Shown here: positions 12,980 through 22,336 of the stretch, one piece after another
Layout of the letters: each line of letters opens with the position of its first letter
How positions within the stretch are numbered: position 1 is the stretch's first letter
NCBI RefSeq assembly: GCF_020509005.1
Contig: NC_063018.1
Location: 434,001-498,000 of the forward strand
Source of the DNA: Fulvia fulva
Taxonomy: Eukaryota; Ascomycota; Dothideomycetes; Mycosphaerellales; Mycosphaerellaceae
Direction of reading: 5' to 3'
DNA: 64,000 nucleotides
Made by a program: the position numbers and the translations under genes
Notes under the pieces: model-generated
What the model was told of the DNA's origin: nothing
Database searches by the model: none
What the model saw: only the letters and a program-made list of their open reading frames with translations

Positions 12980-15340
12980 GCCTGCCCTAATAACTACCCT
13001 ATCTACCACCCCCTAGCTTCCGCCTCTTGTCTATCTACTCCTCCGTCTCGCTAGCGAGGCTAAACTACTAGAGGTATCCCTACTATAGTATCTACCGAGA
13101 GATTCGGCGAATGTTGCCTTTGTCCCTAATAATTGACTTGTAGTCTCTCCTTCCCGCTTAGTGCCTCCATTTTCCCCTACCTCTCGCCTACTACGGGCAT
13201 CGTAGTAGTATATGTTCTAGGTTTTACGATAGGTAGCTATACTAGTAGGCTGGGCTATAGATGTCTAGTACGCGTCTTCTAAATAGGTAGGCCCTTAACC
13301 TAATGTGTTCGGACCTGGTTTGGATCGCTATGCTTGCCTCGGCCCTTGTTAGGTCCCTATATAGCTAGTAATTGTGTCTCTAGAAGGCTCGGAGCGCTAT
13401 CGGGCCTATTGTCTTAGGGGGCTTCCTTTTCTAGTCCTACTCCTATAGGTAGCTCGCTATCTATTCCGCTAGGCTTTAGGTCTTAGCCTTGCTCCCGCCG
13501 GCCTAGCGAGTCCTACGCTCCTCCTCTTTTTGTGCTAGCTATTCGGTACTTGTCTATATAGCCGTAAAGGTAGTAAGGTCATCCTCTTTTTGGCTTGTCC
13601 TATGTCCGGCCCCTCTCTAGTAGTGGCTTTCTATCTTATTCTTTGCCTCCTAGATCGTAGTTTGTACTAGGTAACCTATCGTCCTTGCCGCGTATTGAAT
13701 TCTTATTCCCCGGATGTACTAGCCAATTAGTAGTGTTCCTATCTCTATTTCTACCGTGCTTATTGACGTTGTCTTATATACGCCTAGTACCCTACGTAGG
13801 TTGCCTACCTATATCCTATTTAGGGGTTGCTCTATCCGTTTCGGGATCGGCTTGCCTACGCCTCCTGTTCCCTAAATCTATGCCCCGTATAGTATAGCTA
13901 GTCTAACGATCGCCTTATACATTACTCTTGCCTTGTCGAATGTTACTCCCTATATAGATACCGTAAGTCTCTTTATCGAGGCTTCGTTAACTTATACTCG
14001 ACTCTAGGCTTTCTTAACCTATACATTCTAGCTTAGCTTTGGGTCGAGCCAGATCCCTAGTACTCGTAGCTCCGCTAATAGCTTTGTCTCGTAGCCTTAG
14101 ATTCTTACCGCCGCCTTTATGTTATAGTATGTTCTCGCTTTACTAAAGTGTATAAGTTGGTACTTTTTAGGGGCGAACTAGGCACTATACTTCTTTGCCT
14201 ACTCCTCGCATTTCTTGTGCCTATCTTTGAGGAGGCGACAGTTCTCTTCTATCGAGTCTAACTAGGCTATAATGTTTATGTCGTCTACAAACCCCGATAC
14301 TAAGGTTTACGGAGAGGTGAGTAGGGGGATTAGATTAGACATAAATATTAGAAATAGGATAGGGGAGAGAGTAGATCCCTAAGGTATTCTAGTCTCTACC
14401 TTTACCGGGTCGGACGTATACCTTCCTAGGACTAGGTATATCGTCCGTTCCTAGAGAAAGGAGTAGACAAACGTCGTTACCTACTAGGGGATGCCTTTCT
14501 GCTATAGGATATGTATTAGCCTTTAGTATAAGACGTTGTTAAAGGCTCCTACGATGTCGAGGGATAGTAAGGACGCCGCTCGGTTCCTACCGTAGTGCTA
14601 GAGGGTCTGAATTTGCTCCGTAATTAGCTCTATTGCTATTAGTGTCGATCGCTAGCTTCTTCCCCCTATCTATGTTACTAGGAGTACGTGGTTGTCCTCG
14701 GCTAGCTACGTAAGTCTCTAGGCTACTATCTTTTCTAGGACCTTCCCTATCGTGTTTAGAAGTGCGATTAGTCTATACGACTTGGGCTAAGTATAGTCCT
14801 CCTTCTATAGCTTACGTAGCACTACTATTATAGACTCTCTATACGGCTTCGGGTGATACCCTAGCCGTAGGTACGCGGTAAATAGGTTTACTAGGCTCGG
14901 CGCGATCTCTTCTCTATACTCTTTTAGTAGTATGTTTAGTATCCTGTCTAGGCCTAGGGCTTTCCGTCCTTTTAGCTTACTTATGACTCCTATTACTATG
15001 TTAGAGCTAACCGCCTAATCTATGTCTAGGGGTTCCGGGTATATACTCGGGTCGATATCCGTAAGGTCTACCTCTACTTACGTCGAAAAGAAATGGTCGG
15101 CTAATACTTTTGCCTTGCCCCGGGGCGCAGCCTAGGCAATCCCTTCGCGGTCTACGATTAGGGGGAAGTGAGGGGTTTACTACTCTTTAGGTAGTCGTGC
15201 CTATTTAGTAAGTCTCTACATCTGTTCCGGGTTTTCCGTAACGAGCCCGATTGTCGCTCTCTAGTCCTATAGCTTGTCGCGTCTTATCTATGCCTTCTTC
15301 TCTTATGTCGCGCGACAGTATTGCTCCTACGTCTCTTAGT
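12980..15340 (-). pseudogene. LINE B ORF2 fragment (RT and C-terminal part)
   Basis: It aligns along its length with the longer LINE B copy at 43775-47298 and with 36464-38077. On the minus strand the RT region lies around 14260-14960. The fragment begins at 15340, directly at the module junction, with sequence matching LINE B near 46290. It is dense with TAA/TAG stops and without ATG codons, as expected from complete CA-to-TA and TG-to-TA conversion. Confidence 0.8.
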
Positions 15341-16417
15341 AAGGAAGGAATCGTATTTAGTAAGCTAGCTACGAGATAAGGTGACAAGTCTTAACCGCGC
15401 TTTCCTACTTATCTAGTACTACCGTATAGCCTCGTTTCGAGAGGTTAGCCCGGAGCAAAAGCTTCCCTCTACGCCCTCCCTCCCTATTTGCTCCTTAAGC
15501 CAATATCTACCTCTACAGGCCTAAGCCCTTTAGTGCTCTCTATTGACCGACATACGTATCCGTCCTCTCGGGCTATATAGATAGTGTTAGCCGTCGCTAC
15601 TAGTATATACTACGCCCTAGGTTTTGACGCCCTTCGCGTTACCGTAGCCTATCTCTAGAAAGCGGCCGTCTATGCCTCGTAGGTTTGCTCGGGGCACACA
15701 CTACGCCGGGTAGCGTACTCCTTACGTTTCTACCTACTAACTAATATAAAGTTCCTTATTACCCTACCCTCGATCCTCCCCGATTATAGAACTAATCTAC
15801 TTGTATTATACGTCTTTTCCCCGTCCTAATAGCCGTCTTTTCCTTGCTTAGGCTATCGTCTTTTCCTCGTCGCAATCTACTATATTAGACTAGGTGCGTT
15901 ATATAGCGGGATAGGCAGTGCCTTAGGCAAAACCCTCGTTCCTATACCGGGTGTTTAATAGGCCCTTATAGGCTTCGTCGCGTGTCTACCTACCTACCGC
16001 ATTGCCCGCTAGCAAATACTAGATTGTTTCGTAGTCCGCTCGACGCCGTTATATAGTCCGCTTAGTTGTTGTTCTATAGTCCGCTCGTCTAATGTTCGTC
16101 GCTTAGCCCGCTCGGTTTACGGTCTCCGGAGGTGAAAATTTTGTACTTATACTAGAGGTGTCCTATCGAGCGTATAGGCCACGGTTCCGCGCCCTTCTTA
16201 TACGTAGAAAGAAGAGGGACTCGCTCCCGACACGAGTATACGCTCGTCGGATAGTTTTTATACCCGTTTTGCTAGTAGTCCTCTATTCGCCGCGGCTTCG
16301 CCTACGTTACGCGCCCGTCGCGCCTACGACGCTCTAGCGTAAGAATACTTGGCTCTCTCGTAGCTAGACGAGAGGTTCGTAGCCGACACTACGTATAGGT
16401 AATTCTCGTCGTCGACC
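15341..16417 (-). repeat. 1077-bp chimeric module, copy 2
   Basis: Same 1077-bp unit as copy 1, with the same two ends, joined here to LINE B. It differs from copies 1 and 4 almost entirely by RIP-type transitions (for example ACCACC to ACTACC near the LINE-proximal end). Confidence 0.93.
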
Positions 16418-16431
16418 CTCCGTTCTATATA

Positions 16432-17426
16432 GTGTCTCCTACCTTAAGCCGAGCCTTTAGGTCATCGACTTCTTGTTATAGGGCCTAGTTCTTCACCTTA
16501 GCATCTTGTGCCTTCTTCTTCTCCTTCTCGTAGATCTCGCTAAACTGCTTATATAGGTTATTAGCTTCCTTATATTTCTTCTCTAGCTCTTATAACTTAG
16601 CTAGGTCGTAATCCTTCTTACTCTTAAGATCTACTGCCATTTTCTATATAATAAGCTCTTCACTTCGTAGCATCTTATAGATACGGTCGTATTTGGTATA
16701 TAGCGTAGTGTACTAGGTGTTCTAGAGGTCGTTAGCTCGCTCTATTATATCGAGTTGTCTGCCCTTAGTAATCGCCGTGTTAACTACTTATAGTACGAAG
16801 TCGTAGGTAGTCTTCGGGTATTAGGATATAAGGGTCGTAAGGTTGTCTAGGGTGACATTCTAGTATTCGGATACGAGAATATGTTCTGCCTCGTCGAGTG
16901 ATAGATACACCTCGTCTAGGTCGCCGCCTAGGTTCTCTTCGAGCTTGAACTCGAACAGTTCTATAAAGTTAATCTTACTACCTTCTTCTCGCTCGAAGGC
17001 CTTCTAGTAAGCTTTATTAATCTCTTGTTATAGCGCGACACCGGTGTCTACTATAACCCGCCGGTTGTCGTCCTATGTCTAACTCTAAGGGAAAGAGGAG
17101 AGGTCGGGGAAAAGAGATATACGCTACTTACTTTTGCCCTTAGGCTTAGGTAGCGGTAGTATACCGCCGTTCGCTATTTATAAAGTTATATTGTCTGAGT
17201 TCGGGGGAGGCGTAACGGTACCTATATCCTGACTATCTACGAGCGCGCGACTACCTACTAATAATATCGCCGCGTTACGTTCTCTAGGTATCTACGCGCT
17301 ATACGCCTTACCGTATTCTATATTCTAATACGACTCTACGCGTCTCGAGTTCTACGGTTCTATCTATACCTATTATTACGCGTCCCTTACCTAGATCCGC
17401 GATCTAGGTAGGGTAGTAGAACAAAC
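16432..17426 (-). pseudogene. gypsy-1 gag, N-terminal part with coiled coil
   Basis: Around 16450-16640 the minus strand reads a charged, heptad-rich stretch including YKEANNLYKQFSEIYEKEKKK, with few stops, which predicts a coiled coil. Its position just inside the 5' LTR fits gag. The reading continues at 12785 after the inserted chimera. Confidence 0.65.
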
Positions 17427-17610
17427 TATAAGGGCGCGCGTACTATAGGGTCTAAACGAGATAGTTGTTGTTCTACGAAGCTACGAAAGAGGAGCGCGAG
17501 GCGCGGCGAAGTTATAAAGTAAAGCCAAGCCGCGCTAACTCGATACGGAAGGTCCGCGGTTCAGCCGGGCCGACGTAGCTATAGTGGGGGGTTGCGGGCT
17601 GCCCGTGACA
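17427..17610 (-). repeat. 5' LTR of gypsy-1
   Basis: 184 bp, nearly identical to the left LTR and slightly less RIP-mutated; it keeps TGTCACGGGC at its start on the minus strand. TAAAG follows at 17611-17615 as the target duplication. A primer-binding site could not be assigned with confidence. Confidence 0.93.
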
Positions 17611-17794
17611 TAAAGCTTACCTTACCTTACCTTAGCTTACTTTACTTAAAATATCTAACTTACCCTTACTATAGTAGTAGTTATACCGAGGACCTAACGT
17701 TACTACTATAGGTATAAAGAGTAGTTACGATAGGGTATACGCGATTATATAAGATTAGCTTATTTACTCTAGCCTATGCGCTAAGAGAGTATAT

Positions 17795-17993
17795 TACAAT
17801 CTAAGCGTATTTATAAGTAGTAGCCTATTAAGACTTAAAGCTATATAAGCTAGGAATTAGATAACTTAATTAGTTACCTTTACCCTTTTTATAAGAGACT
17901 CTATTCTATCCTATATAGATATATATAATATACTATTTACTTTGAAAACACCCTATATAAGCCTATTTAATACCTATACTTCTAACGTAATAT
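17795..17993 (+). repeat. Degenerate direct repeat, left copy
   Basis: About 200 bp shared, in the same orientation, with 21690-21892. Conserved blocks include CAATCTAAGCGTAT, GCTATATAAGCTA, AACTTAATTAGTTACCT and TATACTTCTAACGTAATA. It resembles an LTR (TATA-like box, possible TG...CA ends altered by RIP), but no target duplication is visible. Confidence 0.7.
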
Positions 17994-18069
17994 CTTCCTA
18001 CTTATATAATATCCTTTAAATTAGGTCGAATGAAGTTTCGTCTTATTACGCCGAAGGCGCGTTATAAGA

Positions 18070-18155
18070 AGTACTAGGGCGTAAGAAAGCGGAGCGCTAA
18101 ATAGTAAGCGCTAGCGAGCTCAGTTTAGCGCTACGCTTTCTAGCGCGAGGTACTA
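18070..18155. repeat. Imperfect palindrome
   Basis: Arms 18070-18101 and 18124-18155 are inverted repeats; the inner part pairs GAAAGCGGAGCGCTAAA with TTTAGCGCTACGCTTTC across a 22-nt loop. It lies in the CG-rich spacer beside the gene island. It could be the end structure of a small inverted-repeat element; no partner was identified. Confidence 0.55.
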
Positions 18156-18882
18156 TTAGCTATTCCTATAAGGTATAGACTACGGCTTTAGCCGTATCGA
18201 CGCCGTAGTAGGTATAGCTATCTACCGCGTAATACTATAGCGACGTATAAGCCTACAAACACTCGAGCGAAGGTTATTACGCCTAGCGGAGCGACACTAC
18301 GAAACGAAGTATATAGCTTACGCCCTAACGAACGCTAGGCTAGCCGTAGGTAAGGGGGTCCTAGGGATCTCCCCTAGAAACGAAGAAATAGCATTCATTA
18401 ACTTTAGGTCTCAAAAGTAGCTTATCGAAGGGCAACGCTTGTTCGAGGGTAGCGACGGTAAGGGTAGCGATAGTAATAAGGCTAGCGACATTAAGAGCAC
18501 CTTCGGCGCATAGATACGAGGCTTGGCTCCGCCGCCTCGTAGCAAATTTTTAACACTCTACATTGGCGTAGAGAGTTGAATCATAGCAGAGTCAAGGTTT
18601 TCAGTGGGTAAACTAACACGAGCCCCGCGGGAGTTTAAGCCGTATTCATTGAAGCAACACCCCATGTTGGTGCAGATAGTCTAATTCTGGTGGATTCAGG
18701 ATTACGGCGAGCGCCACAAGCTTCGCCGCACCCTGGCACGGCGAGCCCGCTAGCACGGATCTTATAGGGGCTGACATCGAACCGTTGCTCCACTGCTGAC
18801 AGATGCTCAGCATATGAAGAGTAGAGCTATACCAGCCACGACGTCCTTAGTTCTAGCACCTCTAGCATGAGGATGCATAACA

Positions 18883-19893
18883 ATGGCATTCGATTATCTG
18901 ATTGTGAGCGATGACGACCAAATCCACCCAAAGCAAGAGCACGATGAGTTGGCTGCTCTTTTCAATACAACAGCAACGGCTTCATCAGAAGTGGCGGAGC
19001 AGAAGCGAGTATTGACCGCACAAAGGGTGAAGCAACGACTAGGAGCCAGCTCGATCAGTTTCATACTCTGCGCTATATGCGCCCTGCTAGCAGTGACTTG
19101 CATGAGCCTTGCTCTGGCAGTCCAGAGTTGCAGTCATCGCGCCGCCGTTCATATCGACCAAATGTGTCCGGGACAAGAAGTGAACTCGCTAGTACCACAA
19201 TGTACGGCACTCTTGACTTCTTCTGACCTTACCGGGTAGTTGACAATCTATTTCTGCAGCGAATCTCCAGATCTTGCAGCTGGAAAACGACACGAGATAT
19301 CAAGTCAATGTCAATGCCACGTTCGATGAACGTCAACGCATTATCCAAAACTGGCACGATCTATTTCCAAGTAGGTGACACAAAATTGTCACAGAAGACT
19401 GGCATTGACGACCACGCTCAGGAGGTAGAGGATTCATCCATATTCCCGATATCACCCGACACAACTTTATCTTACCACCGCCGCTTCGTGCAAAGGCCCC
19501 AGGTGGTAAAATCATTGAGCATTACGAAATTGCCGTTTTCCATCAAGTTCACTGTTTGGTAAAGATTTGATCTTTCCTGGCTGCGAGGCGACTAATGGCT
19601 TTGTATAGTTTTCCATTATGGACACCTTGATGGACGAGAAGTTTCCAGACCACGAGCGATTCTTACACCACGACCTCGAGCACGCCTTTCACTGTTTTGA
19701 ATACTTGCGCTGGAGCATGATCTGCGCTGGGGATACATCATTGGAAGGGGCGGACATCCAGCGAGGCAGGACTGACCTTAGCAACAAGAGCGATACACTC
19801 GGTTTGGGAGCCACGCATGTATGCAGGGACTATCGTCAAATTTACCAATTTGCTGAAAAATTGCGGGTCGCAGACGCCAGAGGGGGAGATTGA
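18883..19893 (+). CDS. UstYa-like (DUF3328) membrane oxidase, four exons, intact
   Basis: Exons 18883-19201, 19260-19370, 19422-19558 and 19609-19893 join in frame to 283 residues. The three introns (58, 51 and 50 nt) start with GT and end with AG; intron 3 has a CTAAT branch-like site. An acidic N-terminus (residues 9-21) is followed by a membrane segment (about 57-80), then the luminal domain with GRGFIHIPD (145-153), HQVHC (184-188) and HAFHC (214-218), and ICAGDTSLEG just after. Paired HxxHC motifs define the UstYa family, whose members oxidise or cyclise peptides and other secondary metabolites at secretory membranes; the substrate here is unknown. A membrane-protein gene of related type converges from 20906. 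CA and TG use is normal, so this island escaped RIP. The exon model is my reconstruction. Confidence 0.85.
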
Positions 19894-20018
19894 ATGCTAG
19901 TTTTACGATCCGAAGAGGAATCGGACAGGTATGTTCTCGTGCGGATCGCAGACGCCAAAGGGGGAGATTGAATGCTAGTTATATTATCCAAAGAGGAATC
20001 GGACAGCTATGTTCTCAC
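19863..20018. repeat. 78-bp tandem duplication at the 3' end of the UstYa-like gene
   Basis: Two units of 78 bp (19863-19940 and 19941-20018) share GCGGRTCGCAGACGCC and GAGGAATCGGACAG. The first contains the stop codon of the UstYa-like gene; the second repeats the last codons and stop downstream. Most differences are transitions. The period is a multiple of three. Confidence 0.85.
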
Positions 20019-20114
20019 CGCCAACTACTGCTTTCACAACTGCTTTCCAGATTGTCCTTGACATTATTCTCGGGAGACGAGCCCCATGTACTCGCCCAGT
20101 GATATCCCTGTTGC

Positions 20115-20906
20115 TCATTCTCCAATTTTGCCCCGACACGTACGGAAGCGAATATATTGCTCAGAGTAAATGTATTTCCAGTCATGCTTTAGCGGATTGG
20201 CAACAACGTCCTCGCAGTGGTTCAGATGGTGGGTACTTCGATCGAGTGCGGTCATCAGGCTCATACTCTCGGCCAAGTTCTCTTCTTCCAGGATCCGAAA
20301 GATTTTGCGCAGAGCAAATGCACAGTGCCAGTAGTGCTGACCCCAGGTTGTAAAAGAACCATTTGCCGTGCCCTGAAGCACATTTTCAAGAGGTATCTGG
20401 ACGGATCCTTTGACATCGCTGTAGTAACCACCAATAACGGGTTCTCGACTTGGCCACGTCTTGAGAAACTCGTCATGGAGGTCGGCATCGAAACAGGGTT
20501 CCGGAATCCAGCTGAACGACCAGAGCTCAAACATGCACCCAGATGTGAGGGCTTCGGCAGTCGAGCTGCCGCAAGTAAGAAGGGTAGCATTAGTGCCAGT
20601 TGCGTTCGGCCATCTTATTGCATCGCCAGTGTCGCAATCACAGTCTTGACCAACGCCAAGCAACGGCCCACTCCAAAGTCTCAAAATGAATGCTACTAGA
20701 AATAGTCCAGCAAAAGGCGCAGCAACTTTCGACAGAGTGCTCGACGTTGAATGATATAGCTTCGACTTGGTTTCCTCGCCTGTTGACGATTCTCCGTCCG
20801 AGTCGCGGAGTTCCGTATAGACCATACGTGCAATCGCGCTCCGCTGATACATACCGCGGAGTGCCGTCCACATGGCGTACAAATAGTCGACGGAAGGTTG
20901 GTCCAC
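20115..20906 (-). CDS. Membrane protein with paired HxxHC motifs, UstYa-like group
   Basis: A single open frame of 263 residues. A second Met at residue 28 (20825), followed by an acidic stretch, is an equally good start. A membrane segment covers about 61-77. The luminal part has possible N-glycosylation sites (Asn100, 106, 182), then CGSSTAEALTSGCMFELWSF (112-131) and EPCFDADLHDEF (136-147), HYWHC (191-195) and HLNHC (227-231). This CGxSxxEA...GCxF...HxxHC...HxxHC arrangement is common in uncharacterised ascomycete proteins and shares the paired HxxHC hallmark of UstYa oxidases. It converges with the UstYa-like gene, with about 220 bp between stop codons. No RIP-type damage is visible. The biochemical role is unknown; a tailoring role in a small metabolite or peptide pathway is inference. 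Confidence 0.75.
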   Translation of the reverse strand: MDQPSVDYLYAMWTALRGMYQRSAIARMVYTELRDSDGESSTGEETKSKLYHSTSSTLSKVAAPFAGLFLVAFILRLWSGPLLGVGQDCDCDTGDAIRWPNATGTNATLLTCGSSTAEALTSGCMFELWSFSWIPEPCFDADLHDEFLKTWPSREPVIGGYYSDVKGSVQIPLENVLQGTANGSFTTWGQHYWHCAFALRKIFRILEEENLAESMSLMTALDRSTHHLNHCEDVVANPLKHDWKYIYSEQYIRFRTCRGKIGE

Positions 20907-20952
20907 CTAAATGTAGATCTGAGACTCTTGCAACATCAGCCCAGCCAGCCAA

Positions 20953-21540
20953 ATCTAGGACGAGCTTAACATGCGTGTAACTCTTTCTGTGATGGTATAG
21001 CCATCCATGTACGCAAATTAGTCACTCCGCGTTATGGAGGATGCCACTTGGGTCCAACATCAGCTGATGCCGTTGCAATCGACAGCTGCGCGCGAACAGG
21101 GTTCATTGGACCTGTCGCACACTTGCTTCCTGTGCAAAAGTTACTTTCAGTCGGAGAAAGCCTACGTAGAGGGTAAATGCAACAGGACCTAGACTCGGCC
21201 ATAAAGCATGTGCGTAGGCAGAGAGATACCGCGCCCTAGCCAAGTTTTGTACTGTAACGTAGGCCCATAGCTTGCCCCCACTACCGGCGACGCTTCGCGA
21301 GGTTGGCATCTTACGACATTATAGGCTCCTTGCTGTCCAACATGTATGAGTGGGGGAAGCAATAAAGACTCCATAGATATAAAGTTCTCAAGGTATACAC
21401 AGTAGGAAGCCGTTGAAGTCACTTCAATATACGGAGTTGAAAAATGATACCGCATGGCACCACGTTGCCAATAGAAAGTGAGCGAAGCGTACCGTGTACG
21501 CGCCCGGAGCGACAATACAATCGAGTCTGTTACGGAAAAG
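20953..21540. other. Upstream region of the 20906 gene, no gene seen
   Basis: Normal (non-RIP) composition, without a long or convincing coding region. It probably holds the promoter of the minus-strand gene. The composition shifts back to RIP-type DNA at about 21540. Confidence 0.5.
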
Positions 21541-21689
21541 TAAGCGCTAATTAGCGTGCTACGCTGTCCGAATTTTGACGAATTATAGCCCGGGCTTAGT
21601 CCTGCGCCCGTTCTAAAGTTTAGCCTAGTCGGTATTATCTTATCTACCTATACTATAAGGCGATACTATACGACGTATAGTACTAACAT

Positions 21690-21892
21690 CGCAATCTAAG
21701 CGTATATATAGGTAGTAGCCTCTTTAGACTTAAGGCTATATAAGCTAAGAGTTAGGTAACTTAATTAGTTACCTATAGCCTCTTTAAGAGTAACCCCTTT
21801 CTATTCTATATAGATATAATTAATATATAATCTACTTTGAAAATACTCTTTATAAGCCTCTGAAATAACGTTCTATACTTCTAACGTAATAG
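21690..21892 (+). repeat. Degenerate direct repeat, right copy
   Basis: Same 200-bp unit and orientation as 17795-17993; together they flank the 18.5-21.5 kb gene island about 3.7 kb apart. It is RIP-mutated. Confidence 0.7.
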
Positions 21893-22010
21893 TTATAAGC
21901 CTAACGAGCGCTTACTAACCTTTACTATTATAAAGTAGCTATAAAGTAGATTTTATATTATTATGAAAAAACTAGTAGGATTCAATACTATTCTATTAAA
22001 ATACTACTAT

Positions 22011-22336
22011 TGTAGACGGCTAACTACTCTAGTAAGTAAGAGCGCGCCTAGTGACCTTAGAATAGCTTATACGTAGGTATTAGTATTTACTAGTCCGTAG
22101 ACTATAAAATATTTACTAAGATCTAAAAAAATAAGAAATCTAAAATTCTTAGATTCTCGTATTTTCACCTTATAGAGAGATAAATTATAATCGCTACCTT
22201 ACTATTAAGGTTACCTTTTAGCTCTATATATTATAGTAGTACCTCTAAGTACCGCTAGTATATAATTAACCGCTAAAGTTTAATAAGATTTAACGCGTAA
22301 ATCTTATAATCTAAAGAGGCCTTTAGCTCGTTAATA
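22011..22336 (-). repeat. LTR (family shared with 55575-55904), probable 3' LTR
   Basis: 326 bp, matching the reverse complement of 55575-55904 over its length. On the minus strand it starts TATTAACGAGC (RIP form of TGTTAACGAGC) and ends GCCGTCTACA. A purine tract (tagaggagga) lies immediately inside at 22337-22350 on the minus strand, as expected before a 3' LTR. The 5 bp on the two sides differ, so it is not a solo LTR. Confidence 0.75.

Larger units (their letters stand above)
12800..16417 (-). mobile_element. Chimeric retroelement 2: 1077-bp module + 5'-truncated LINE B
   Basis: Flanked by perfect 14-bp copies of CTCCGTTCTATATA at 12786-12799 and 16418-16431. On the minus strand it runs module (16417-15341), LINE B from a point inside ORF2 (15340), and a (TATC)n tail. 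The LINE breakpoint lies upstream of the RT domain and differs from that of chimera 3, which is also LINE B. It is inserted in gypsy-1 gag and heavily RIP-mutated throughout. Confidence 0.93.
907..17610 (-). mobile_element. Ty3/gypsy LTR retrotransposon (gypsy-1), RIP-mutated, with two nested insertions
   Basis: Two 184-bp LTRs (907-1090 and 17427-17610) bound the element, and TAAAG lies directly outside both ends (902-906, 17611-17615), a 5-bp target duplication. On the minus strand a purine tract (aggaggggggata) precedes the left LTR, so that is the 3' LTR. Reading leftwards the order is gag with a coiled coil, gag tail, protease/RT, RNase H and integrase, as in Ty3/gypsy. After removing the insertions at 2396-8238 and 12800-16417 and their duplicated targets the element is about 7.2 kb. 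All frames are broken by stops of the CAA/CAG to TAA/TAG type. Confidence 0.93.
17616..18540. other. RIP-mutated spacer left of the gene island, no gene
   Basis: It begins with a short CTTAC-type pentamer run (17616-17640), then a degenerate 200-bp repeat (17795-17993), then a CG-rich stretch with several imperfect palindromes. No coding region is supported. The composition changes sharply to ordinary CA/TG-containing DNA near 18540. Confidence 0.6.

Noticed and set aside
20009..20699. Plus-strand frames across 20009-20699
   Set aside because: They lie opposite the 263-residue minus-strand gene with its conserved Cys/His pattern and carry no motif of their own.
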